Shown here: positions 17,361 to 25,235 of the stretch, piece after piece | Layout: each line of letters begins with the position of its first letter | How positions within the stretch are numbered: position 1 is the first letter of the stretch | Made by a program: the position numbers and the translations under genes | DNA from: Aquicella siphonis | Lineage (GTDB): Bacteria > Pseudomonadota > Gammaproteobacteria > DSM-16500 | Length of the DNA: 64,000 nucleotides | Assembly (NCBI RefSeq): GCF_902459485.1 | Contig: NZ_LR699119.1 | Coordinates: 372,001-436,000 of the forward strand | Direction: 5' to 3' | The notes under the pieces: generated by a model | Told to the model about the DNA's origin: nothing | Databases searched by the model: none | Seen by the model: only the letters and a program-made list of their open reading frames with translations

Positions 17361-18293
17361 ATGAGTATATTAGATGATACGGTCATATTTGCCGCCATTA
17401 TTCAGCAAGGGGGATTCAGCCGGGCCGCCAAATACCTGGGATTATCAAACGGCTTGATCAGCCGCCGGATTGCCAAATTGGAAACAGACCTGGGTGTGAC
17501 CTTGCTAAAACGCACCACTCGCCAGATTCAGTTGACACCCGAAGGTGAATTATTCTGGCAGCATGCGCAGCGCATACAGCAGGAAATGGATACGGCGGTG
17601 TGTTTGATCCAGTCATTGGCTGAAAAACCTAGGGGAGAAATACGGATCAGTGCTCCACAATATTTTGGCAGGCATTACCTGATGCCTATCATCATCAAGT
17701 TTATGCATAATTTCAGCAATATTCATGTCGACGTGCTGTTGTCAGATATCTACCTGGATCCCATGAAGGAAAATATTGATTTGCTTATTCGTGGAGCGGG
17801 TTATTTTGAAAAAGAACTCAAAGATAGCAGCATGAAGACCAAATTGCTGCTCAAACAAAAAATACGCATGTTTGCGAGTGTCGATTACCTTGGAAAATTC
17901 GGTGAACCCAGAACTGCGCAAGAGTTAACGCATCATTCCATTCTAGGTCATCTGCATGAGGCGCGTCATCATGAGGATGAAGTGTGGACTTATCGTGACA
18001 AGGGCAAGAGCTTGAGCATCAAGCTGAAGCCGAAATTTCACAGCAATGACGTCGAGAGCAGAATGGCTGCCTGCCTGGGAGGGCACGGGATTGGCAAATT
18101 TACAGATCTTGTTTACATCAGCGAGCAGACACAATCACAAGCTCCCTTAAAATCCATCTTGCAGCAATATGACTGGGGAAATTTTCAGCTTTATGCGATT
18201 TACTCGCAACAGCACGCACTGCCTAAGCGCACGCGCCTGCTGCTGGATTTCATCAGCGCCCATACTCAAAATATCCAGGACAAGCTTACTTGA
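17361..18293 (+). CDS. LysR-family transcriptional regulator
   Basis: A 310-residue protein. The N-terminal winged helix-turn-helix (FAAIIQQGGFSRAAKYLGLSNGLISRRIAKLE) is followed by a LysR effector-binding domain with GEIRISAPQYFGRHYLMPII. It is closest in style to the DNA-binding subgroup represented by AaeR/DsdC-like repressors, but no ligand can be named. It is divergent from the membrane-protein gene at 16272-17243, with only about 110 AT-rich bases between the starts, so it may regulate that gene. Confidence 0.9.
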   Translation: MSILDDTVIFAAIIQQGGFSRAAKYLGLSNGLISRRIAKLETDLGVTLLKRTTRQIQLTPEGELFWQHAQRIQQEMDTAVCLIQSLAEKPRGEIRISAPQYFGRHYLMPIIIKFMHNFSNIHVDVLLSDIYLDPMKENIDLLIRGAGYFEKELKDSSMKTKLLLKQKIRMFASVDYLGKFGEPRTAQELTHHSILGHLHEARHHEDEVWTYRDKGKSLSIKLKPKFHSNDVESRMAACLGGHGIGKFTDLVYISEQTQSQAPLKSILQQYDWGNFQLYAIYSQQHALPKRTRLLLDFISAHTQNIQDKLT

Positions 18294-18308
18294 TGTGATT
18301 TTGGGCGT

Positions 18309-18338
18309 AAAAAAAGGCGGCACTTTATCAGTACCGCC
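18309..18338 (-). terminator. Rho-independent terminator of the sRNA candidate
   Basis: On the minus strand an 8-base-pair stem (18331-18338 with 18316-18323, one G-U pair) with a 7-base loop is followed by seven T's (18315-18309). The orientation shows that it ends a minus-strand transcript coming from a region without any protein gene. Confidence 0.9.
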
Positions 18339-18452
18339 CAAACATGCTCAAATCAGGTCAGGCAATCCATGCCAAAATACCGTCCCTGAACACACAAAAC
18401 GAGGAGTGGTTGCACAAGTCCTTTTTTGCGAGAGTAGTCAATCCGTGACTAC
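18309..18452 (-). ncRNA. RsmY/RsmZ-like CsrA-binding small RNA (candidate)
   Basis: No protein gene lies here, but the minus strand reads as a compact sRNA of about 144 bases. It opens with a perfect 7-base-pair hairpin (18446-18452 with 18434-18440) whose loop is CGGAT, has a second hairpin GGCA-TGGAT-TGCC (18361-18373), two more GGA motifs (complements of 18419-18421 and 18383-18385) and ends in a strong terminator. GGA in hairpin loops is the CsrA/RsmA-binding signature. A TATACT -10 box sits 7-8 bases before the proposed start and a LetA-like box lies about 95-110 bases upstream. In Legionella such RNAs titrate CsrA under LetA control. Which of RsmY or RsmZ it equals is not resolved. Confidence 0.72.
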
Positions 18453-18459
18453 GAGACCC

Positions 18460-18465
18460 AGTATA
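18460..18465 (-). promoter_or_regulatory. -10 box of the sRNA candidate
   Basis: TATACT on the minus strand, 7-8 bases before the 5' hairpin. No consensus -35 box is seen upstream, as expected for an activator-dependent promoter. Confidence 0.6.
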
Positions 18466-18547
18466 CCGAAACAGATTTTTGCGTGCTATTTTAAATCAAC
18501 AAGTTACTCGTAAGCCTATGTATTTTCCATGTCCCTGGCCTGTAGGA

Positions 18548-18561
18548 TGAGAAATTTGATA
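18548..18561. promoter_or_regulatory. LetA (GacA-family) binding-site candidate
   Basis: TGAGAAATTTGATA matches the Legionella LetA consensus TNAGAAATTTCTNA at all but two informative positions. It is upstream of the sRNA promoter on the same side, where LetA sites of rsmY and rsmZ lie. Confidence 0.6.
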
Positions 18562-18703
18562 ATTATTTTTAATCAATGAGATAAATGAAAAAATGGGGAA
18601 AGCTGTGTACGGCTCTGGATGCAGGCAGGGTCAATATCTGATTAATCATGTAAGCAATTACTCACATAATTTTCAGCTATATTCTTAAATTCTTTTTCGC
18701 TTC

Positions 18704-18731
18704 TTGCAACTTCTTGTTAAGAAGGGATAAT
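18704..18731 (+). promoter_or_regulatory. Candidate promoter for argS
   Basis: TTGCAA (18704-18709) and GATAAT (18726-18731) are separated by 16 bases, about 50 bases before argS. The spacer holds an inverted repeat CTTCTT-GTT-AAGAAG that could be an operator. The rest of 18466-18703 shows only the LetA-like box and AT-rich DNA. Confidence 0.5.
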
Positions 18732-18783
18732 AAAGCATTCACTATTGGCCTGGCCCTTTTAATCAGGAAATTTAATTAAAACT

Positions 18784-20538
18784 ATGAAACAGCATATTGA
18801 AACACTCATACATGCAGCGCTTAAAACACTGCAAGAGAGCGGCGACCTTCCGGAAATACCTTCTTTTGTCCTGGTTGAGGGAACGAAGGATAAGCAGCAT
18901 GGCGATTTTGCCACCAATATTGCTTTGGTGATGGCGAAATCCGCGCAAAAAAAACCCCGTGAGGTGGCTGAGCGAATCATGAAAGCCTTGCCTGCGTCGC
19001 AATACGTGCGCAAAACCGAAGTCGCCGGACCGGGTTTTATCAATTTCTTTTTGACGCCGGATGCCTTGTCTTCCGTTGTCGCCGTCATATTAAAAGAAAA
19101 GGAAGCCTATGGCCGCAGTAAAATCGGCAGGGAGAAGCGTGTTCTGGTCGAATTCCTGTCATCCAATCCCACCGGGCCGCTGCACGTAGGCCACGGCCGC
19201 GGCGGGGCTTTTGGAGCGGTCGTATCAAATCTGCTTGATGCTGTCGGATTCAAAACCTACAGGGAATATTACGTGAATGACGCCGGCCGGCAGATGGATA
19301 TCCTGACCGTGAGTATCTGGCTGCGTTACCTGGCCTTATGCGGAGAACAGATTGTTTTTCCGGCAAATGCTTATCGCGGCGACTATGTGATTGATATTGC
19401 CAAGGCCATCCATGGAATTCACGGCAGCCATTTTTTGGTACCAGCCAGTCAGGTTTATGCGGGGCTGCCGCCGGATGAACCGCAGGGCGGCGACAAGGAA
19501 ATCTATATTGATGCCATTATAGCGCAGGCTAAACGTCTGCTGGCTGACCAGTATGAAACAGTCTTTACATTGGGCCTGGATAATGTGTTGGGCGATATCC
19601 GTGAAGATCTGGCTGAGTTTGGCGTGCATTATGACAACTGGTTTTCCGAACGGGAATTTGTCGCGACTGATGTGGTGGACAAACTGCTGGAAAAATTGAA
19701 AGACAGTGGACATGTCTATGAAAAAGACGGTGCGTTATGGTTTCGTTCCACTGACTTCAAGGATGAAAAAGACCGGGTGCTGGTCCGTTCCAACGGTCAA
19801 CGGACGTATTTCGCCAATGATGTGGCCTATCATCTCAGTAAATTTGAGCGTGGTTTTGATATCGTGATTGATATTTTTGGCGCTGACCATCATGGATATG
19901 TTCCGCGAATGAAAGCCGCCATGGAGGCATCCGGAATTAACCCCGAACGCTTGCTGCACCTGTTATTGCAGTTCGTCACGCTCTACCGCGGCGGCTCACA
20001 GGTGCAAATGTCCACACGCAGTGGAACGTTTGTGACATTGCGCGAATTGCGCGAAGAAGTCGGCAATGACGCGGCCAGGTTTTTTTATGTCATGCGTAAA
20101 AGCGAACAGCATATCGATTTTGACCTGGATCTCGCCAAAGCCCAGTCTAATGAAAACCCGGTATATTATGTGCAATACGCTTATGCGCGTATTTGCAGCG
20201 TATTCAAGCAGCTGGCGGAACGGCAGCTGCTTTTTGATGAAGCCAATGGGGTGTCTCATCTGAATTTGCTGACCCAGCCCCAGGAACAGCAATTATTAAA
20301 TGCCTTGTCGCGTTATCCCGAGGTGATTACCAGCGCGGCTCTTCAATACGAACCGCATCAGTTGACCAATTATGTGCGTGATCTCGCTGCCGACTTTCAT
20401 GCATACTACAATTCTCACCAGTTTATCGTGGAAGAAGCATCATTGCGTGATGCGCGGCTGGCGCTGGTTGCGGCAACCCGGCAAACATTGTTAAATGGAT
20501 TTAATCTATTGGGGATTTCAGCACCTGAATCAATGTGA
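18784..20538 (+). CDS. argS: Arginyl-tRNA synthetase
   Basis: A 584-residue class I synthetase. The N-terminal additional domain (about residues 1-90, [16 protein letters not shown]) is followed by the catalytic core with [20 protein letters not shown] (HIGH motif as HVGH) and [10 protein letters not shown]. The C-terminal anticodon-binding domain ends [21 protein letters not shown]. The KMSK-like loop is [11 protein letters not shown]. The next gene overlaps its stop codon by 4 bases if its GTG start is used. Confidence 0.98.
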   Translation: MKQHIETLIHAALKTLQESGDLPEIPSFVLVEGTKDKQHGDFATNIALVMAKSAQKKPREVAERIMKALPASQYVRKTEVAGPGFINFFLTPDALSSVVAVILKEKEAYGRSKIGREKRVLVEFLSSNPTGPLHVGHGRGGAFGAVVSNLLDAVGFKTYREYYVNDAGRQMDILTVSIWLRYLALCGEQIVFPANAYRGDYVIDIAKAIHGIHGSHFLVPASQVYAGLPPDEPQGGDKEIYIDAIIAQAKRLLADQYETVFTLGLDNVLGDIREDLAEFGVHYDNWFSEREFVATDVVDKLLEKLKDSGHVYEKDGALWFRSTDFKDEKDRVLVRSNGQRTYFANDVAYHLSKFERGFDIVIDIFGADHHGYVPRMKAAMEASGINPERLLHLLLQFVTLYRGGSQVQMSTRSGTFVTLRELREEVGNDAARFFYVMRKSEQHIDFDLDLAKAQSNENPVYYVQYAYARICSVFKQLAERQLLFDEANGVSHLNLLTQPQEQQLLNALSRYPEVITSAALQYEPHQLTNYVRDLAADFHAYYNSHQFIVEEASLRDARLALVAATRQTLLNGFNLLGISAPESM

Positions 20539-20543
20539 GCAAA

Positions 20544-21326
20544 ATGAAAAAGGACTTTGCAAAAAAAAGACTGGCTGTCAGACCGGCAAATCGCGCGGAA
20601 CGTACGCTGCGGTATTGGGCGACCGCATTTGTTGTTGTTTTGCTCATTGCGGGCGGATCGGGTTTTTATGTTTCCCGGCAGCATCCTGACTGGGCTGGCA
20701 TACCACGGCTTTCATCGGCTTTCACACAAATGCAGGCCTGGGTCGTCGAACGTAAAAGCCGTTTGAGTCGCGATATTAAAAAGGTCCGGCAATTGGCGGC
20801 CAGCAAGCAGGAACCGCAGGCCATACATTTCGAATTTTATACGGAACTGCCAAGCATGAAAGTACCCGTGCCGGTGGTTGAGAAGGGGCAGGACGCGGTT
20901 GTTCCGGTATCAGTAACCTCGGTTGGAACAGGGAAGTCTGTCAGCGCTGGTACTCAGGAAAGTTCGGCCCGGCGGCTGAACCATGCTGCTGCCACAGCGC
21001 AGGTTGCAGAGAGAATGCCCAGGCCGCAGACGGGGGCAGCCATATTCAATGCGGAGCAGTTACACCGCGAACTCACTGAAGAGTTCAGCCAGAAAAAATA
21101 TATCATCCAGCTGGGTGTTTTCAAAAATGCCGATGCGGCTGAGCGCTACCGCCAGTCTCTTGCAGTATCGGGTTTGACAGCCAGCGTGGTCAAAACCAGA
21201 CTCTCTGGCAAGGCTATTTTCCGTGTGCAGTCAGGCCCATTTTTGAGTATGAACCAGGCAAAAGAGGTTCAACGACAGTGGCAGAGAAAAAGCGTGAATG
21301 GAATTGTGCGCCGGGTTGAATGGTGA
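20544..21326 (+). CDS. SPOR-domain inner-membrane protein (FtsN-like)
   Basis: About 260 residues: a basic cytoplasmic N-terminus (KKDFAKKRLAVRP), one membrane helix (WATAFVVVLLIAGGSGFYV), a long low-complexity periplasmic linker, and a C-terminal SPOR domain (KYIIQLGVFKNADAAERYR; AIFRVQSGPF) that binds denuded glycan strands at division sites. The architecture and the position after argS match the FtsN-like protein of gammaproteobacteria. A GTG at 20535 is also in frame. Confidence 0.85.
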   Translation: MKKDFAKKRLAVRPANRAERTLRYWATAFVVVLLIAGGSGFYVSRQHPDWAGIPRLSSAFTQMQAWVVERKSRLSRDIKKVRQLAASKQEPQAIHFEFYTELPSMKVPVPVVEKGQDAVVPVSVTSVGTGKSVSAGTQESSARRLNHAAATAQVAERMPRPQTGAAIFNAEQLHRELTEEFSQKKYIIQLGVFKNADAAERYRQSLAVSGLTASVVKTRLSGKAIFRVQSGPFLSMNQAKEVQRQWQRKSVNGIVRRVEW

Positions 21327-21371
21327 ATCGGGCCCTGGTAAGGGCTGGCATATAACCAAGAGAGAAAACAA

Positions 21372-22241
21372 ATGATTTATAGCATGACAGCTTTTTCGCG
21401 TGTGCAAAGCCAGGGGCAGTGGGGAAGCCTGGTATGTGAGATGAGATCCATCAATCATCGATATCTGGAGGTTGGCATACACGTGCCCGAGATGTTCCGT
21501 GTGCTTGAAATGCCCATGCGTGAATTGATACGCCAGCATATCAAGCGCGGAAAGATAGAATGTGTCATGCGCTATCAGACTAGCCCGGAAGCGGAACACT
21601 CGGGGCTGGAAGTGAACACTCTTCTGGTCAAGCAGTTATGCGACGCCAGTGAGAAGATCGCAGGATTTTTGCGAGACGCAGGGCCAGTGTCTCCCGTTGA
21701 TATATTACGTTTTCCCGGTGTCATTGAGACGCGTGAAGCGGACATTAAAACGCTGCAGGATGAAATATTTCATGTACTGAACCTGGCGCTGAAAGATTTG
21801 ATCGCGGCGCGTGCCCGCGAAGGAGAGGAATTGAAGCATTTGTTTTTACAGCGTATGGATTTAATTCAGCAGCAACTATCAAAAGTGCGTGAACGGCTTC
21901 CGCAGGTCATGCAGGAGCAGCAGGACAAGATGCTCAAACGCTTTGCTGATGTGAAACTGGAGCTGGATTCAGGCAGGCTGGAACAGGAAATGGTGATTTT
22001 CGCCCAGAAGATAGATGTGGCGGAAGAAATCGACCGGACTGATACGCATGTCTCGGAAGTCAGGCGCGTGCTCAAACAGGGCGGGTTGGCTGGCCGAAGA
22101 CTGGATTTTTTACTGCAGGAATTAAACCGGGAAGCCAACACGCTGGGGTCCAAGTCTGTTGATCCGGTGTTGACACACGCGGCTGTGGAAATGAAAGTAT
22201 TAATCGAGCAAGTCAGGGAGCAGGTACAAAATATCGAATAA
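21372..22241 (+). CDS. yicC: YicC-family endoribonuclease
   Basis: A 289-residue protein starting YSMTAFSRV, with EMRSINHRYLEVGIHVPEMFR near the N-terminus and the C-terminal DUF1732 signature (EIDRTDTHVSEVRRVLKQGG; GRRLDFLLQELNREANTLGSKS). E. coli YicC is a metal-dependent endoribonuclease that acts on some sRNAs. The usual downstream neighbour gmk is absent; convergent minus-strand genes of the Dot/Icm block follow. Confidence 0.95.
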   Translation: MIYSMTAFSRVQSQGQWGSLVCEMRSINHRYLEVGIHVPEMFRVLEMPMRELIRQHIKRGKIECVMRYQTSPEAEHSGLEVNTLLVKQLCDASEKIAGFLRDAGPVSPVDILRFPGVIETREADIKTLQDEIFHVLNLALKDLIAARAREGEELKHLFLQRMDLIQQQLSKVRERLPQVMQEQQDKMLKRFADVKLELDSGRLEQEMVIFAQKIDVAEEIDRTDTHVSEVRRVLKQGGLAGRRLDFLLQELNREANTLGSKSVDPVLTHAAVEMKVLIEQVREQVQNIE

Positions 22242-22299
22242 AGCGAATGCAGTGTGCAGGTTCTCTCATTGCGAGTCTATGCAGGCGCGGTCCCTGTCA

Positions 22300-22578
22300 T
22301 TATATGGATGTGGATGAAATGTAATGGTCCACCAGTTTTTGTGTTTTTAACAAGTCAGGATCACGATGTGAAAAAAACAATCCCCATAAAAGAAAAAGAG
22401 CCAGTATTTTGAGAGCCACGACCAGGGTGATTTCCTTGCGATAATGGGTTTTTGAAAGAAACCGAATCATGCAAGAGAGCAATCCGGCCGACGTGTTCAT
22501 TAGTGACATTGCTTTCGTGCGCGCCTCTGTGGATGATTTCGTCACGGTTTCCTCCGGATGATGGGGGATATCAGGCAT
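22300..22578 (-). CDS. Small membrane protein resembling cytochrome bd oxidase small subunit CydP
   Basis: About 92 residues with one membrane segment near the end: REITLVVALKILALFLLWGLFFSH (core ALKILALFLLWGLFFS). The pattern K/R-E-(hydrophobic)-ALK-(hydrophobic)-LWxLFFS is that of the CydP family of small oxidase-associated proteins, but here there is a longer polar N-terminus of about 45 residues and no cyd genes nearby. The ATG at 22578 overlaps the icmW stop (ATGCCTGA) with AGGA in front, so it is translationally coupled to icmW. Function in this context is unknown. Confidence 0.6.
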   Translation of the reverse strand: MPDIPHHPEETVTKSSTEARTKAMSLMNTSAGLLSCMIRFLSKTHYRKEITLVVALKILALFLLWGLFFSHRDPDLLKTQKLVDHYISSTSI

Positions 22579-23020
22579 GTTCCTGCTCAAGGACTTTTAA
22601 TACCAGATTAAATCTTTCTGTGGAAAATACTCTCGCCAAAAGACGCAGTCGTTCAAAAACAATATTTCGCCTGAGGAATAATCCAGCCATGGTATTGTCC
22701 GGCGTATTGTTTTCTTCCGCATACATGAGCAATTTGGAGGCAGAGCCCGGGTCAATCGTGTCGATTGCCTGCAACAGACGTAAAATTCGCGAAGTTTTAA
22801 TATGCGATGACAGCGTGATGAACTGGTCTTCCTTTCCCAATTCAAAACTGGTCAGCTGGTCCAGTGTTTCACCCAGTTTATTCAGGGATTGCTCAAGGGC
22901 CGGCGTACCATCCAGGGTAAAATCTTCCGCAGTTTCCATGAATGAGATGACCCGGTAAATCATCGGGTCATCATAATTTTTCCAGAATTCATGCGAAGAC
23001 GTGAGATCTAATTTTGGCAT
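22571..23020 (-). CDS. icmW: IcmW, Dot/Icm effector chaperone subunit
   Basis: A 149-residue acidic protein strongly reminiscent of Legionella IcmW: DPMIYRVISFMETAEDFTLDG near the N-terminus, RLLQAIDTIDPGSASKLLMYAEE in the middle and FLRRNIVFERLRLLARVF at the end. IcmW pairs with IcmS, which is encoded about 8 kb away in this window, and the complex recruits effectors to the coupling complex. The frame extends to 23083, but the ATG at 23020 gives the normal length. It follows icmX by 13 bases. Confidence 0.95.
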   Translation of the reverse strand: MPKLDLTSSHEFWKNYDDPMIYRVISFMETAEDFTLDGTPALEQSLNKLGETLDQLTSFELGKEDQFITLSSHIKTSRILRLLQAIDTIDPGSASKLLMYAEENNTPDNTMAGLFLRRNIVFERLRLLARVFSTERFNLVLKVLEQEHA

Positions 23021-23033
23021 GTCTAATGATACC

Positions 23034-23984
23034 TTATGGGGTGGGTTGTTTACCTTGTGCGTTGGATACCAGCATGGTTTCATTCAATGAGTTGTTGGCG
23101 ATGAGCACGGCATTGGTCATGACCTGGGCAGTGACCATCTGGTTCTGGGTTTGAAGCATCTGGGTGAGCAATACAAAAATCTGGGACTGGTATAACAAAA
23201 GTTGTCTGAGCACAAACCCTATGCTCTCGGAGCTCACTTGTGCGAACCAGTCTTTGGGGTCAGAAGCCTGTTTGATTAACTGGGCTTGCAAGGTGGTGAA
23301 CTGGTCTTTTTCGAGATACTGTTTGGATAAAATATATGCGCCGAATGACTCTGCCGATGTGACGGTATTAAAGTAGCTTTGATATCTGGCCTGTGATTCT
23401 TTCTTGCCTTGCCAGTTGCTGCCAGGGAGCATATGGTAAATATTCATGCCGCTGGCGTTACGCACATAGTTCAAGGCAAAATCAATTTTGTTGGTTGTTC
23501 CTGCTTGTTGCTGCTGCCGGGGATCTTTTGCGAAATACGGTACGCCCAGCAGGGAGGAATACACGAGATCATTTGCATACCACAGGGTGGATGACGTTGC
23601 CAGATTGGTGGGGGTGGCGGTTCCGTTATTCACGCTGAAAACATTGTTGCCGTCATTATTAAGCAGATAGGCGTTTAATGCCGGCTGCAAAAGCAATTGT
23701 GCGCTTTGATCGGTAATCAGCATGTTGCCAAGGTTGGTGAACGAACCTTGCATGGCAACCGTTGGCGCGGAATCATCCTGGCTCATCCAGGCGGTGATGA
23801 ATGCATTGAGGCTTTGCAAATAAGTGGGAAGATCATTCACTTTCTGCAGGGTGTTATAAGTGTTTTCGGCAATCTGCTTCAGGTATTCATCATTTTGTGC
23901 TGCCGCTGGCGTGCTGCCAAGAAAGCTGACAACAGTCATGGATCCCACCAGAACAAAAAATCGTTTCACTTCATTGACACGCAT
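23034..23984 (-). CDS. icmX: IcmX, periplasmic Dot/Icm component
   Basis: A 316-residue exported protein: signal peptide with VLVGSMTVVSFLGSTPAAAQ, then a Gln/Asn-rich mature domain with IYHMLPGSNWQGKKESQARYQ and a long helix near the end (RQLLLYQSQIFVLLTQMLQTQNQM). Position immediately before icmW and the features match IcmX. The start has AAGGAG at good spacing. A second small exported protein is encoded 27 bases upstream. Confidence 0.88.
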   Translation of the reverse strand: MRVNEVKRFFVLVGSMTVVSFLGSTPAAAQNDEYLKQIAENTYNTLQKVNDLPTYLQSLNAFITAWMSQDDSAPTVAMQGSFTNLGNMLITDQSAQLLLQPALNAYLLNNDGNNVFSVNNGTATPTNLATSSTLWYANDLVYSSLLGVPYFAKDPRQQQQAGTTNKIDFALNYVRNASGMNIYHMLPGSNWQGKKESQARYQSYFNTVTSAESFGAYILSKQYLEKDQFTTLQAQLIKQASDPKDWFAQVSSESIGFVLRQLLLYQSQIFVLLTQMLQTQNQMVTAQVMTNAVLIANNSLNETMLVSNAQGKQPTP

Positions 23985-24011
23985 GCGAGTCGCTCCTTTC
24001 TGTCGATTCCA

Positions 24012-24581
24012 TTAGTATTTAATGTTCCATCCGCCTGAGTTGCCAGATGAAGTATTGGATGTTCCTGTCTCTTTCGCAGTTCCAAAATTTCCAAAACCCG
24101 TATAAGGTTGTGATGCGGTATTGGCAGGTGTGGAAGACGCGCCTGCGGGCGCAGCCGTGCTGGCGGAAGTGCCAGAGCCGGATAATGCCGGAGCAGATGG
24201 GGTGGCGGTGCCGGTTGCTGGTGCCGCAGCCGTTGCAGGAACAGAAGGGACGGCGGCAGGCTGGGGCGTGGAAGTGGTCTGCGTTTGTGTGCTGCCAGCG
24301 GCGGGCGGGGCGGCGACGGCCGGTTTTTGCGAAAGCTGTTGTGCGGCTTGCTGGGAGACGTTGTTCAGGTTTTGCTTGCCCAGGCTGTTGACCAGGCTCT
24401 TATATTCATCTGGCGACATAGGTTTAATGGGCGCAGCGGGAGCGGCTGGCGCAGGCTGGGATGAGGTGGTGGAGTTACTGCTGCTTCCAAAATTGAAAAA
24501 TGACTGTGCTATGCTCGGAGAAGCTGCAAAAAAAGTGAGTGCGAGCAAACCGCACATCATTTGGCGGGCGAAAATCGGCAT
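24012..24581 (-). CDS. Exported low-complexity Ala/Pro/Ser/Thr-rich protein of the icmX operon
   Basis: A 189-residue protein with a signal peptide (GLLALTFFAASPSIAQS). The mature part is mostly Ala, Pro, Ser, Thr and Gly; the only structured-looking part is about residues 52-85 (PMSPDEYKSLVNSLGKQNL, then VSQQAAQQL). No family is recognised. It is the first gene of the icmX-icmW operon, divergent from icmV-dotA, so a periplasmic or surface role in Dot/Icm is likely but unproven. The high-GC repetitive coding also creates a long antisense frame on the plus strand that I do not accept. Confidence 0.75.
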   Translation of the reverse strand: MPIFARQMMCGLLALTFFAASPSIAQSFFNFGSSSNSTTSSQPAPAAPAAPIKPMSPDEYKSLVNSLGKQNLNNVSQQAAQQLSQKPAVAAPPAAGSTQTQTTSTPQPAAVPSVPATAAAPATGTATPSAPALSGSGTSASTAAPAGASSTPANTASQPYTGFGNFGTAKETGTSNTSSGNSGGWNIKY

Positions 24582-24722
24582 AGCTTGACTCCAGCATTTA
24601 AATGAAATTTCCTATCTGACATCACTTCCACACTCCGAGCATACATCATTCTAGATAAATAGATAAATCAATGCGTTATAATTTCACTTTTCCTCACTTC
24701 CTTTTGCCCGGGAGCAGTTGTA

Positions 24723-24739
24723 TTTAAGAATAATATAAT
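24723..24739 (+). promoter_or_regulatory. PmrA-like box upstream of icmV-dotA
   Basis: TTTAAG-AATAA-TATAAT matches YTTAAK-N5-YTTAAK with one mismatch (A at the second position of the right half). It lies about 40 bases before icmV, in the 195-base divergent region 24582-24776. Legionella icmV is a known PmrA/CpxR-type target class; the region is AT-rich, so chance is possible. Confidence 0.4.
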
Positions 24740-24776
24740 ATAATAATAGTATAGCATTAGCTGAGGATGCAATTAG

Positions 24777-25235
24777 ATGGCTGTCCGTGACATTTTCAGA
24801 ATTTCATGGAGAACATTCTTCAATCCCGCGGGTTGGATAGATTATGAAGGTCTAAAAAACCAGAACATAACCATCTACAATACGCTGAGGGCTTTATTTA
24901 CAAGAGCAACGCCCGGCCGGCAGGAAACCTATGAAGAAGCCATGAAGCGCCTGGGCGTGAGTGATGAAGAAGCCCAGAAAACCGCTTCAGCCTACAGGAT
25001 GTATGCTCTTTGTTTCTTCATTGTTGGGCTTTGTATATTTGTCTATGCATTTTATCTCTTGTTCGGCGAGTTTGTGATCACGGGGTGGCTGTTGGGGCTG
25101 GCCGCGTCTGCATTATGTTTTGCACAAGCGTTCAAATTTGATTATTGGGCTTTTCAAATACGTCAAAGAAAGCTGGGAGTCACTGTTTCAGAATGGAGTC
25201 GCAGTATTCTGGGTGATAAAGGTGCTTCCACATGA
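24777..25235 (+). CDS. icmV: IcmV, Dot/Icm inner-membrane protein
   Basis: A 152-residue protein with two adjacent membrane helices near residues 78-120 (LCFFIVGLCIFVYAFYLLFG; WLLGLAASALCFAQAF) and the N-terminal motif RISWRTFFNPAGWIDYEGLK, typical of IcmV. It precedes dotA with a 4-base overlap (ATGA), the same order as in Legionella. Its exact role is unknown; it is thought to work with DotA in the inner membrane. Confidence 0.93.
   Translation: MAVRDIFRISWRTFFNPAGWIDYEGLKNQNITIYNTLRALFTRATPGRQETYEEAMKRLGVSDEEAQKTASAYRMYALCFFIVGLCIFVYAFYLLFGEFVITGWLLGLAASALCFAQAFKFDYWAFQIRQRKLGVTVSEWSRSILGDKGAST

Noticed and set aside
24121..24588. 155-codon open frame on the plus strand
   Set aside because: It is antisense to the Ala/Pro-rich exported protein, whose signal peptide and operon position are convincing; the frame is a by-product of GC-rich repetitive codons.
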